This document shows, one piece after another, positions 45,292 through 53,170 of a stretch of 64,000 nucleotides of DNA. Each line of letters begins with the position of its first letter. Position 1 is the first letter of the stretch. A program made the translations under genes and the position numbers. Source of the stretch: Gammaproteobacteria bacterium (lineage in GTDB: Bacteria > Pseudomonadota > Gammaproteobacteria > GCA-001735895); NCBI GenBank assembly GCA_030066085.1, contig JASJCI010000028.1:29795-93794 (forward strand), given 5' to 3'. Below the pieces are notes generated by a model. The model saw only the letters and a list, made by a program, of their open reading frames with translations. It was not told the origin of the DNA and did not search any database.

Positions 45292-45795
45292 CTAGCCGAC
45301 GCTGGCCTCGGCTTCCCAGCCGGTGCCGCAGCCGATCACGTCCTCGAGCATCTCGATCTCGCGCGCCAGTTCACGCGCCAGGTTGACCATGAAGATACCG
45401 AACTCGGCGGGATGATCGACGTGCAGATCGTAAAACTGCTGGCTGCTGATATTGAGTAACAGGCTGTCCTCGACCGCGACATCGGTACCGTCGCTGTGCA
45501 GCAGACCGATCATCAGGTCGAAGCCGACCTGCTCGCCGCGGCGGAAGTAGCGGGTGAGTACGTCGTGGCCCTCGTAGCGTTTGTAGTAGGCGAGCTTGCC
45601 GCTCAACACCACCTGGAAATCAGACGCCTCCTCGTCGAAGCGGGCGATGTACTCGCCCTTCGACAGGCGCAGGATGGTGCCGCCGTGCAGAAGTTTGAGA
45701 ATCACCTCGTCCGGCAGGGCACCGAAGGTCGATAATTCGCGGAAATACTCGATCCCGAATTTCTCGATGACGTTGTCAGCGTCGATGGTCAACAT
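45292..45795 (-). CDS. stand-alone cyclic-nucleotide-binding domain protein
   Basis: A 167-residue single CNB (Crp-type beta-barrel) domain (about 20-140: ILRLSKGEYIARFDEEASDFQVVLSG, cited in part) with a short C-terminal helix and no HTH. In the phosphate-binding cassette RGEQVGFDLMIGLL is kept, but the following Arg-Ser/Ala-Ala is replaced by DGTDVAVED, so nucleotide binding may be altered. It lies downstream of the response-regulator cyclase on the same strand, separated by 340 bp, with its own palindromic upstream site. It may be the effector of that cyclase. Confidence 0.78.
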   Translation of the reverse strand: MLTIDADNVIEKFGIEYFRELSTFGALPDEVILKLLHGGTILRLSKGEYIARFDEEASDFQVVLSGKLAYYKRYEGHDVLTRYFRRGEQVGFDLMIGLLHSDGTDVAVEDSLLLNISSQQFYDLHVDHPAEFGIFMVNLARELAREIEMLEDVIGCGTGWEAEASVG

Positions 45796-46135
45796 TTCGT
45801 TCGCTTTAGTGCGTCGGCTTTATCGACAGTACTCTATGAGACAACAAAACGAGCGCGTCGTTTTGTGATCTGGTTAACGACTGTTCCAGATACGGCCCGC
45901 AGCCCGATCCGGATTAGTGGATCCTGCCCCTGGCCGGCTTAACGGAGTCTGAATCGAGATTCGAGAACTTTGAAATTGAGATTTTTAATCATTAGCGGGC
46001 AAGTCGAGGCTAGTGGCTGCGCCAATCGGTAGCGTGGCCGTATTCGAATAATGAGCCGCGCAGCGGCAGGCACTCCAGCGCAGCATGCTCTTCACGGGTT
46101 TGCCGACGAGGACAGCCAGTTCGGGGCAACGCTCC
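45796..46135. other. 340-bp non-coding gap between the cyclase and CNB genes
   Basis: No convincing gene in either strand. It holds the 23-bp palindrome at 45844-45866 near the CNB start and an AT-rich patch at 45960-46000 with a small GAATC-GA-GATTC hairpin (around 45951). No strong terminator for the cyclase transcript is evident, so read-through into the CNB gene is possible. Confidence 0.5.
45844..45866. promoter_or_regulatory. perfect 9-bp palindrome upstream of the CNB gene
   Basis: ACAAAACGA (45844-45852) and TCGTTTTGT (45858-45866) are exact inverse complements around GCGCG. The site is 49 bp upstream of the CNB start codon, in the promoter zone. There is no T run in either direction, so an operator is more likely than a terminator. 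It does not match the CRP consensus TGTGA-N6-TCACA. Confidence 0.5.
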
Positions 46136-47386
46136 TCAATCGATGGCAATCCTGGTATCGCGTTCTCCTGCAAGCAGACGCTTGAGATGAAACGTGGCCA
46201 GCGGATCATCGCCGTGAGCGCTGACATAAGCGGCGAAGGCCTGCACGGCATCGGCGTCGCCGGCCAGCATTTTGTCGAAGGCTGCCAGGTAGGCCTCGCG
46301 CGCCTCCAGTTGATCCGGCTCGCCTGCAACCGGCTCGAAAGCCTCGATGGCCTGTTTTTTCCCCTTGAGCAGCAAACTGCCGACCGGTCGGCCAATAAAG
46401 TCGTCGATCTGCTCGACCGTGGCGCCGCTGATGCAAATGCGGGTACCGAGCAGCTTGTTGGCGTTTTCCAGGCGCGCGGCCGTATTGATGGCGTCGCCGT
46501 GAGCGGTGTAGTGAAAATACATTTCCCCGCCGAAGTTGCCCACCACGGCAGGCCCGGTATTGATACCGATGCGCGTATCCCCCAACGACAGGCCCTGCGC
46601 ACGCTGACGGCGGGCGAAATCGACACAGAACGCGTCGATCTCGCGCGCACAGGCCAATGCTCTCGAGGCATGGTCATCCTGCTTCAGCGGCGCACCGAAC
46701 ATCGCGTGGACTGCGTCTCCGACCACGGTATCCACCGTACCGCCGTGCCTGAATACCAGGCTGGATAGCCCGCCAAGGTACTCGTTCATGAGCGCCACGA
46801 CGCTTTCCGGGCGGGTGTTTTCCACCAGCGGGGTGAAGTCCGCCAGGTCGGTGAACAGGAACGTGAGCTCGCGGCGTTCACCCTTTAACAGGAATTCATC
46901 GGGGCTATTGGCCAGGTAATCCGCCAGGTGGGGCGAAAAATAGCGCGCCAGGTTGGCCCGCGCCCGTTCCGCTGCGCTGCGTTCGCGGTAAGCCTTTTGC
47001 AGGATGCGCAGATCTTCCAGCGTTTTGTTGATGGTCGTTTCGAGGTCCTTGAAGTCGATGGGCTTGGTGACGAAATCGAAGGCCCCGCGATTCATCGCCA
47101 CCCTGATATTGTGCATATCGCTGTAGGCGGAAACGATCACTACGCGCAACTGGCGGGAAATCTCCTGCAGACGATTCAGCAGCGTGAGGCCGTCCATGCG
47201 CGGCATGTTGATGTCGGTGAGCACCAGGTCGATACCCTGGTCGTCCGCTACCGTCGTCAACGCCTCCTCGCCATCCCGGGCGAACACGAACTCGTAAACA
47301 CCATCACGAATCTGGTGACGAAAACGCTGGGTCACCAGCAGTTCCAGATCGGGTTCGTCGTCGACGACCAGTATTCTTGCCGGCAT
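46136..47386 (-). CDS. response regulator with class III nucleotide cyclase output
   Basis: 416 residues. The receiver domain spans 1-125 with acidic pocket VVDDEPDL, phospho-acceptor Asp near 59 (LVLTDINMPRMDG) and Lys in VTKPID. A helical linker (125-165) leads to the class III adenylate/guanylate cyclase domain (about 172-345): LFTDLADFTPLVE and VVGDAVHAMFGAP carry the metal Asp residues, and YTAHGDAINTAARLE the transition-state Asn/Arg. The purine-selecting Lys is replaced by Thr220 (VDTVVGD). A C-terminal about 60-residue helical tail follows. The start shares one base with the kinase stop (TGATG), so the two are translationally coupled and almost certainly cognate. Confidence 0.9.
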   Translation of the reverse strand: MPARILVVDDEPDLELLVTQRFRHQIRDGVYEFVFARDGEEALTTVADDQGIDLVLTDINMPRMDGLTLLNRLQEISRQLRVVIVSAYSDMHNIRVAMNRGAFDFVTKPIDFKDLETTINKTLEDLRILQKAYRERSAAERARANLARYFSPHLADYLANSPDEFLLKGERRELTFLFTDLADFTPLVENTRPESVVALMNEYLGGLSSLVFRHGGTVDTVVGDAVHAMFGAPLKQDDHASRALACAREIDAFCVDFARRQRAQGLSLGDTRIGINTGPAVVGNFGGEMYFHYTAHGDAINTAARLENANKLLGTRICISGATVEQIDDFIGRPVGSLLLKGKKQAIEAFEPVAGEPDQLEAREAYLAAFDKMLAGDADAVQAFAAYVSAHGDDPLATFHLKRLLAGERDTRIAID

Positions 47387-49929
47387 CAGGAGATTACCTC
47401 TGAATGACCTGGCGCAGCAGCCAGCCGGTCGCGCTGGAGCCGGCGCGGCACCTTGATGCGAAACTCGGTGTACTCGCCCTCGCGGCTATCGACCTGGATT
47501 TCACCCTGGTGCTCGCCGACGATGATATCGTAGCTGATCGACAGGCCCAGCCCGGTCCCCTCCCGCGCCGGTTTGGTGGTAAAAAAAGGCGTAAACACCT
47601 TGTCCAGGATATCGGCACCAATACCGATACCGTTATCGCACACCCGTATCTCCACGGACTCGTCGGTACCCGCCGTGGTCACCCGCAGCGTGGGGCGGTA
47701 ATCAGCCTGGCCTGGCAGCACCTGGCGCTGCCGGGTAGCATCGAAGCTGTTGCCGAACAGGTTGAGGAATACACGGGTCAGGTCCTGCGGAATCACTTCC
47801 ACCAGGCCCGCGTCGGGATCGAAGTCCCGTTCCAGGCTAATGTTGAACTCGTGGTCCGTGGCCCTGGCACCGTGATAGGCAAGATTCAGGCTTTCCTCGA
47901 GCAAGGCGTTGATATCTACCGCCCGTCGATCCCCGGCGCCGCCGCGGGAGTGCGCCAACATGCCCCTGACGATAGCATCGGCGCGCTCACCATGCTCGTT
48001 GATCTTTCTCAGGTTGCCGCCGAGAGTGGCAAACAGATCTTCCACCTCGGCCCGGGTTGAAGCGTCGAGTTCGCCCAGCCTGGCGGTCAACAATGCCCTG
48101 AGTTCTTGCAGCAGATCCTCGGTCAACTCGGCAAAATTGTTGACAAAGTTGAGCGGATTCTTGATTTCATGGGCGATTCCCGCCGCCAATTGGCCCAGCA
48201 GCGCCAGCTTTTGCGCCTGGACCAGGCTGGTCTGCGCCTGCTTCAAATCCGCGAGCGCCTGCTCGGCCTGGTTTTTCGCCTGCACGACCGCCAGCTCCTG
48301 CTCCTTCAAATCGGTGACATCGGTGTAGACAGCCACCCGGCCACCGTCACCGGTCACCCGCTCGCTGACCTGAATCCAGCGCCCGTCGGCCTGCTTTTGC
48401 AGCAGCGCTTGCGCAGGATTCCGATGGTGTTCGAGTCGCTGCCGCACGAAAGCGGCCTGGCCCGCGTCGCCAAACTCGACGATCCCCCGTTCCACGACGG
48501 CCCTGATTATTTGTTCGAAGCTTACCCCGGGTTTCACCAGGTCGACCAGGCCGGGATATTGTTCACCGTAACGGCTGTTGGCAACAACCAGCCGGTCGTC
48601 GGCATCAAAAAGTGCGAAGCCTTCGGAGATACTTTCGATGGCGTCGGTAAGACGCCGACGCGCCTCGCGGATTTCCTGCAGGTTGGTCTCCCTGACGACA
48701 AGGGCGGTCTGACGGAAAACTTCCAGGGCCTCCGCCATGCGGGCGATTTCGTCTTCACCACCCACCGCCAGGGGCTCGTCGAGGCTGCCGCGGGAAATTG
48801 CCGCCATGCTGTCGCTCAGACTGATCAGGCGACCTACCAGGTTTCGGCCCACGTACAGCCAGACAATCAGCACCGAACTCAGGATCGCCACCGCCACGAT
48901 GCTGATCAGCAGGCGCGAATTGAACTGCTGGGCCGAGAGTACCGCACCGCGGGCCTCCGAAATTCCGCGCTTGGCGCCGGTCACGAGGCGATCGACCGCT
49001 GTCGTAAGCTGCCGCGCGATAGCGGAGTTTTCCGCGAGCAGAATTTCCGCGCGCTGCAGCAGCTCGAGCTCTCGTTCCTGGGTTCGCGGTATGCCGTCGG
49101 GTCCCTGGGCGATGGCGCTGAACTCAGCGACGCGTTGCATTAACAGGGCTCGAAGCCGGGGATCGAGTTCAGCGGCCAGCGCCTGCAGGTCCTGCAGTTG
49201 CCTGCGCAACCGAAACGCATGAACATCCAGTCGAGCCCGGTCTTCCTCGACTGTCGCTTTCAACAGGGTGTCGTTGATGGAAGACGCCAGCAACTCGGCG
49301 CTGCGCAGGCGGCGAAAGGTTTCGTTGCGGGCATCGAGGCGCAAGGCTGACGCCGCGCGCTGGTCCGGGCCGCGGGCCGGATCCCGGGACTGGTCGCGCA
49401 GATCGCGAATTTCCGCATCCGTGGTCAACACCCAGGGAGCAAGCAGTTTCTGGGTTTCGGCATGGATTTCGAACAGGCCATCCATCAGGCTCCTTTCCCG
49501 CGCCGCGATTTCGAGCCGTCCCGAAATCACGTCGTTCAGGGCAGCGAGATTTTTCCCGATTCCGGCGACGGCCGGCGCCAGGGCATTGAACGCATCATTG
49601 TTGTCACCGTTGCGCCCAGATCGTTCCAGCTCCGCCAGTAGCTCGCGCAATTCCTGCGCCTCGGTATCAATGCGCTGTTGCAAAGCCTGGTGCTCGTCCC
49701 GGTCGGAAACAGACAGCAAGGCGGGGGCTGCAGCCATGATGCGCTCGCTTTCGCGGGATAACTCGAGGGAAGACAGCGCCAGGGGTACCTGTTCCTCGGC
49801 GATGCGCTCCATGAGCCCGCCCACCAGGTAGGAAAAATAAATCGCCGCCGCCGCGGCCAGCGCAGCGAGGGCACTGATCCCCATGAACGCCGCCAACAGG
49901 CGCCAGCGGACACCGATGGTACTAGCCAT
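47386..49929 (-). CDS. sensor histidine kinase with long periplasmic helical domain (TorS-like input)
   Basis: 847 residues. TM1 is at about 10-33, then a roughly 300-residue periplasmic region that is almost wholly helical and rich in Leu/Glu/Arg, then TM2 at about 337-358. HAMP (LISLSDSMAAISRGSLDEPL) and a PAS domain (about 430-540, ISEGFALFDADDRLVVANS) follow. A coiled coil leads to HisKA with GIAHEIKNPLNF (His587) and HATPase_c with DNGIGI and GTGLGLSIS. There is no receiver. The input resembles TorS-type helical sensors, which read a partner binding protein; the adjacent DctP-type gene is the obvious partner. Output is presumably the coupled receiver-cyclase. Confidence 0.9.
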   Translation of the reverse strand: MASTIGVRWRLLAAFMGISALAALAAAAAIYFSYLVGGLMERIAEEQVPLALSSLELSRESERIMAAAPALLSVSDRDEHQALQQRIDTEAQELRELLAELERSGRNGDNNDAFNALAPAVAGIGKNLAALNDVISGRLEIAARERSLMDGLFEIHAETQKLLAPWVLTTDAEIRDLRDQSRDPARGPDQRAASALRLDARNETFRRLRSAELLASSINDTLLKATVEEDRARLDVHAFRLRRQLQDLQALAAELDPRLRALLMQRVAEFSAIAQGPDGIPRTQERELELLQRAEILLAENSAIARQLTTAVDRLVTGAKRGISEARGAVLSAQQFNSRLLISIVAVAILSSVLIVWLYVGRNLVGRLISLSDSMAAISRGSLDEPLAVGGEDEIARMAEALEVFRQTALVVRETNLQEIREARRRLTDAIESISEGFALFDADDRLVVANSRYGEQYPGLVDLVKPGVSFEQIIRAVVERGIVEFGDAGQAAFVRQRLEHHRNPAQALLQKQADGRWIQVSERVTGDGGRVAVYTDVTDLKEQELAVVQAKNQAEQALADLKQAQTSLVQAQKLALLGQLAAGIAHEIKNPLNFVNNFAELTEDLLQELRALLTARLGELDASTRAEVEDLFATLGGNLRKINEHGERADAIVRGMLAHSRGGAGDRRAVDINALLEESLNLAYHGARATDHEFNISLERDFDPDAGLVEVIPQDLTRVFLNLFGNSFDATRQRQVLPGQADYRPTLRVTTAGTDESVEIRVCDNGIGIGADILDKVFTPFFTTKPAREGTGLGLSISYDIIVGEHQGEIQVDSREGEYTEFRIKVPRRLQRDRLAAAPGHSEVIS

Positions 49930-49995
49930 GGCGATCTGCCTGCCGGCGACCTCCGCGCGGAGAAGGCGGGCACGGTTGTCGTTTATGCGCTGAGA

Positions 49996-51081
49996 TCAGC
50001 CCCCCTGCCCGGATTGCGCCAGGTGACGTGCATTCAGAAAAGCCCTGTCTGACACTTCGCTCCATGACATCATTTTTTTCCGATGGTTGAAAAAACTCTG
50101 GTAAACGCGTTTGGCCATGGAATCCTTTGCCGCGATATCGGCTATGGTTTCGTCACTGATGCGGCCCAGCTCGCGTAAAACCTCGTCCGGGAAACGGCGT
50201 ACCTCGACCTGGTGCTGCTGCGTGAGCTGGCGAAGTGCATTGACGTTTTCGTGGTTGAAGTCCGCCAGCGACAGGCTGTATTCCGTCGCGGTGGCAATTT
50301 CGATGAGGCGGCGATCCGCGGCCGACAACTGGTCCCACAGTTGCTTGTTGATGCTCAGCGCCACCACTGAACCCGGTTCATGAAAGCCGGGATAATAGTA
50401 GTAGCGGGCGACTTCATGCAGCCCGTGATAGAGATCCAGCCAGGGACATACCCACTCCGCCGCATCGATAGCACCTGATTTCATCGAGGGCACGATTTCC
50501 CCGCCGGGCAGGTTGACGACAACTGCGCCGAGGCGCTTGATCACCTCCCCACCTAACCCGGGAATACGGCAGCGCAGCCCCTGCCAGCTCTCGACCGACT
50601 GGATTTCCTTGTTGAACCAGCCACCCATCTGTACCCCGGTGCTGGTGGTGATCAACGGCTTGAGGTTGAACTGGGCGCTGAGTTCGTCCCACAGGGCCTG
50701 GCCGCCGCCGCGATGCAACCAGGTGCTCATTTCCTGGGCCAGGAATCCATAAGGGACCGTCGTAAAAAAACTGAAAGCGGGGGATTTGGCGCTCCAGTAG
50801 TATTCCGAGGAATGATACATGTCGGCCACGCCTTCGGCGACGGCGTCGAAGACTTCGAAGGCACCTACCAGCTGATCCGCTCCGTAGACATCAACCTGCA
50901 GCCTGCCTCCCGAGGCTTCGGTAATGAGACGAGCGACCCGCCTGGCGCTCGAATGCAGCCCCGGCGACCCTTCGGGCCAGGAGGTGACGAGCCTGAGCTT
51001 GCGAATTCCACTGGCAATGGCGGGCGCCGCAACCATCCCCGCGGCGGCGGCCGTGCCCTGAATAAACGACCTGCGTTTCAC
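49996..51081 (-). CDS. TRAP-type (DctP family) periplasmic binding protein, Tat-exported
   Basis: 361 residues from GTG 51081. It has a twin-arginine signal (KRRSFIQG, then AAAAGMVAAPAIASG). The DctP fold is shown by RLVTSWPEGSPGLHSSARRVA, the WQGLRCRIPG motif with the carboxylate-binding Arg, and PSMKSGAIDAAEW. No TRAP permease (DctQ/DctM) gene is nearby, so it is an orphan. It lies 66 bp upstream of the kinase gene in the same direction, which points to a sensing role. The ligand is probably an organic acid, taking the family as guide. The longer ATG start at 51135 would bury the Tat signal. Confidence 0.87.
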   Translation of the reverse strand: MKRRSFIQGTAAAAGMVAAPAIASGIRKLRLVTSWPEGSPGLHSSARRVARLITEASGGRLQVDVYGADQLVGAFEVFDAVAEGVADMYHSSEYYWSAKSPAFSFFTTVPYGFLAQEMSTWLHRGGGQALWDELSAQFNLKPLITTSTGVQMGGWFNKEIQSVESWQGLRCRIPGLGGEVIKRLGAVVVNLPGGEIVPSMKSGAIDAAEWVCPWLDLYHGLHEVARYYYYPGFHEPGSVVALSINKQLWDQLSAADRRLIEIATATEYSLSLADFNHENVNALRQLTQQHQVEVRRFPDEVLRELGRISDETIADIAAKDSMAKRVYQSFFNHRKKMMSWSEVSDRAFLNARHLAQSGQGG

Positions 51082-51540
51082 TTTACACCCCCGGGAATGG
51101 TCAGGCACAGGATCAAGCGTATCGCCCTCGTCCATGCTGGCACACCGCGTCCACTAAGATTCGTCGGAGCCACTGCCGGTCAAGGGCAGGCGACGGTATC
51201 GCCCGGCGTTGACTTTCCCCTGCGTCACTTCGCCAGATCCGGTTGAATTCTCCCTGAAAGCCCGCGAATTGTTAAATCCATTTCTTGATCACGCTCAATA
51301 ACTGCCGCGATTTTTGGCAATGCGTCAGCAACAGACTACTGCTTTCGGTGTTACCGCCGATCAGGCCGATCCGGCTGGCGGCGATATCCAGACAGCAGGC
51401 AGAACAAACGACCCTGGTTTTACCGATCCGGTGTGCAAAGATCCTGGCAGTCGCGCGATGCGCCTTGCAGCCCCGCGGCCGTGTCTTATTCCGGGTGTTT
51501 CGCTATCAGCCGCCCCGGCGACGTAACTGGAGAAAAACAA
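51082..51540. other. 459-bp non-coding gap upstream of the dctP-like gene
   Basis: It contains the promoter region of the minus-strand dctP-kinase-cyclase operon. Short open frames exist on both strands but have poor codon use and no family resemblance. A minor dyad TTGA-TCACGC-TCAA occurs around 51283-51296. Nothing else was recognised. Confidence 0.4.
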
Positions 51541-51586
51541 AGGCACGCACCCTGTTTTCCGACACCAGGAAACAGGGTGCGTGCCT
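51541..51586 (-). terminator. strong intrinsic terminator of the TerB-like gene
   Basis: A perfect 17-bp stem joins 51541-51557 to 51570-51586 with a 12-nt loop. On the minus strand the stem is followed by TTTGTTTTT. It lies 30 bp after the stop of the TerB-like gene. The stem is unusually long for an intrinsic terminator. Confidence 0.85.
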
Positions 51587-51615
51587 TATTTGCAGACTCT
51601 AAATTATCGGGAGAG

Positions 51616-52356
51616 CTAAGCCGCCTCGGCGAAAGCCTCGCTGGCCTGCTGCTCGAGTTGCCGCGACAGTTCTGCCGGCAGCTGTAATGCCATCGCCAGG
51701 TTATCCAGGTGGGCACGTTCCGCGGGATGGTCGGGAGTAATCACCAGGCAGGATGCGAGGTAAATCTCCGCCTTCATCTCGATGCCGGTGACCCCGGAAG
51801 TAACCTCGAAAATCGGTATGTCTCTCTGCAGCAACTCGAATACAAGGCCTTTCTCGGAGGCCGACAGGCTGGTCTTTTCGATCGCCTCGAATATGCGCTG
51901 CTGTTCGTCCGCGTCGATGTGCCCGTCCGCCTTGGCTGCCGCGATCATTGCTTTGATCAGCACCAGCTCCGGGTCGACACCCTGCTCAGCCTGGTGGCTG
52001 ATGGCCCGTTGGTGAAAGCTGGCAGGATCGACAGGCTGCTGCGCCGGCGTAGCGGAGCCAGCGTTGTCGGGCTGGTTAGTCTGCCAGTTCTGGTAAGCCT
52101 TGAACGCCAGGCCACCCAGCAGGGCCGCACCGCCATAGGTAGCTGCCTTGCCGGCGAATTTGCGCGCGGATTTGTTGCCCATCAACAGGGCCACGACACC
52201 ACCGGCGGCGGCGCCGCCGGCAAGACCGCCTGGAATATGGCTCGAAATACTGGACACGGCCTGGCCCAGGCCACCGCTGCCGGCCTGGTTTTGCCCCTGT
52301 CCCGAGGGTGTTGCGCCAGCACCCATGAACTGGTTGAGTAGGTTATTCAGGCTCAT
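51616..52356 (-). CDS. TerB-like / DUF533 family protein
   Basis: 246 residues. The N-terminal 30 residues are Gly/Gln-rich and low complexity, followed by a Gly/Ala-rich hydrophobic stretch (about 40-85: GGLAGGAAAGGVVALLMG, AATYGGAALLGGLAFKAY) that may insert in the membrane. The C-terminal TerB-like helical domain (about 130-246) has IKAMIAAAKADGHIDADEQQRIF, an EF-hand-like acidic loop usual in this family. It matches E. coli YebE-type proteins. ATG 52356 is preceded by GGAGAGG. Function unknown; YebE is linked to envelope stress. Confidence 0.85.
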   Translation of the reverse strand: MSLNNLLNQFMGAGATPSGQGQNQAGSGGLGQAVSSISSHIPGGLAGGAAAGGVVALLMGNKSARKFAGKAATYGGAALLGGLAFKAYQNWQTNQPDNAGSATPAQQPVDPASFHQRAISHQAEQGVDPELVLIKAMIAAAKADGHIDADEQQRIFEAIEKTSLSASEKGLVFELLQRDIPIFEVTSGVTGIEMKAEIYLASCLVITPDHPAERAHLDNLAMALQLPAELSRQLEQQASEAFAEAA

Positions 52357-52451
52357 CAGTTTGCCTCTCCGGGTAAAATTTACGCGAACACCGCACAGCC
52401 ACGCTCGCAATCCAATGTGTTTGATGACCCTGAATATATGACCGCTTTCTA

Positions 52452-52468
52452 ATTCGAACAATTCGAAT
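52452..52468. promoter_or_regulatory. palindrome upstream of the TerB-like gene
   Basis: ATTCGAA-CAA-TTCGAAT is a perfect 7-bp dyad with a 3-nt spacer, 96 bp before the TerB-like start and in AT-rich DNA. It may be an operator for that gene. Confidence 0.35.
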
Positions 52469-52582
52469 AATATGCCTCTTTACTTCGATTTTTTCTCAAA
52501 TTATGATCGATGCTTACCGGCATGGTCTTGCCCTCGGATAGCAGACTGGCCGCGCGAGGGGGCGTTTATCTACGGTTGAGTC

Positions 52583-52717
52583 ATGAATTGTTCGCTTGCA
52601 CGAATACTGCTATTGGCTGTCAACGTGAACCTGCTGGCTGGCTGCGGCACTTACGGCAACCGCGACTATCGCCGGGTGGCAAACCCAGGATCCGGCCTCG
52701 TCAGCGATAAACGTTAG
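52583..52717 (+). CDS. small putative lipoprotein (44 aa)
   Basis: The frame from ATG 52583 to TAG 52717 encodes 44 residues. It has a hydrophobic signal (ARILLLAVNVNLLAG) and a lipobox LLAGC, with Cys21 followed by Gly, giving a 24-residue lipidated peptide (CGTYGNRDYRRVANPGSG and a basic end). The +2 Gly favours sorting to the outer membrane by the Lol system. Small entericidin-like or lysis-type lipoproteins look similar, but no family is recognised. There is only a weak ribosome binding site (GTTGAG). It stands alone. Confidence 0.5.
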   Translation: MNCSLARILLLAVNVNLLAGCGTYGNRDYRRVANPGSGLVSDKR

Positions 52718-52798
52718 CAATAAATAAGGTCTCGGCGGATATGTTATGTGGGGACCTGACTGTGCGCTGGAGAGAGGGATTGACCGGGCCGCGCAGGC

Positions 52799-52920
52799 TC
52801 GAAACGCGGTTGCAGCCCGCGTTTCGACCCCTGCGGCCAGCTGCGCTGGCCTCCGGGGCGCCTTTGACGGTCCAAATCGCTGGCGCGATTTGTCGAACCC
52901 GGGGCTGCGCCCCAGGGTTC
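52799..52920. repeat. cluster of four short hairpins in non-coding DNA
   Basis: Four consecutive inverted repeats lie in 122 bp: 52799-52827 (11-bp perfect stem, TCGAAACGCGG), 52835-52851 (GGCCAG/CTGGCC), 52873-52892 (CAAATCGC-TGGC-GCGATTTG, 8-bp stem) and 52895-52920 (GAACCC and GGGGC stems with one bulge). No plausible gene overlaps. It could be a structured small RNA, a REP-like element or a degraded mobile hairpin element. Confidence 0.5.
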
Positions 52921-52942
52921 TCATCTGACCTCGTCTTTCCAT

Positions 52943-52986
52943 CAGACATGAAAAAGGCCCCCTAACGGGGGCCTTTTTCATGTCTG
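52943..52986. terminator. bidirectional terminator with 20-bp perfect stem next to tRNA-Ser
   Basis: 52943-52962 and 52967-52986 are exact inverse complements around a TAAC loop. The core is GGCCCCC/GGGGGCC flanked by A5/T5, giving U-tracts in both directions. It terminates the minus-strand tRNA transcript. Its right arm reaches two bases into the encoded CCA end of the tRNA gene. Confidence 0.85.
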
Positions 52987-53075
52987 GCGGAGAGAGAGGG
53001 ATTCGAACCCTCGATACGCTATTAACGTATACTCCCTTAGCAGGGGAGCGCTTTCGACCACTCAGCCACCTCTCC
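52985..53075 (-). tRNA. serX: tRNA-Ser (anticodon GCU)
   Basis: Read on the minus strand, the gene starts GGAGAGGTGGCTGAGTGG, carries anticodon GCT in CTGCTAA, has the long class II variable arm of serine tRNAs, GGTTCGAATCC in the T arm, and an encoded CCA. Total 91 nt. The csrA-tRNA-Ser order is classical for gammaproteobacteria. Confidence 0.96.
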
Positions 53076-53170
53076 TATCTGGTCTATAAACTACAACGCA
53101 ACAGCCCTGTAAACAAGGCTATTGCGCAGATAATACGGGTTTACGGGGTGGTTGTCGGCGGGCAGTTCGC

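Noticed and set aside
42763..45459. 898-codon plus-strand frame spanning the DMT gene and the antisense of the M20 hydrolase
   Set aside because: It crosses two convincing genes in a different frame and on the other strand. Its translation is low-complexity Arg/Ala/His sequence.
51285..51602. 105-codon plus-strand frame upstream of the dctP-like gene
   Set aside because: It reads through the 17-bp terminator hairpin of the TerB-like gene and has atypical codon use and no family resemblance.
52510..52710. 66-codon plus-strand frame overlapping the small lipoprotein gene
   Set aside because: Different frame, no signal peptide or motif, whereas the overlapping 44-codon frame has a complete lipobox.
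52985..53075. tRNA-linked integration site with a genomic island
   Set aside because: No integrase, direct repeat of the tRNA end or foreign gene block is visible next to the tRNA; only the hairpin cluster is unusual.
53097..53126. Terminator between csrA and tRNA-Ser
   Set aside because: A GCAA-AGCC type stem with several G-U pairs can form, but there is no T run and the stem is imperfect.
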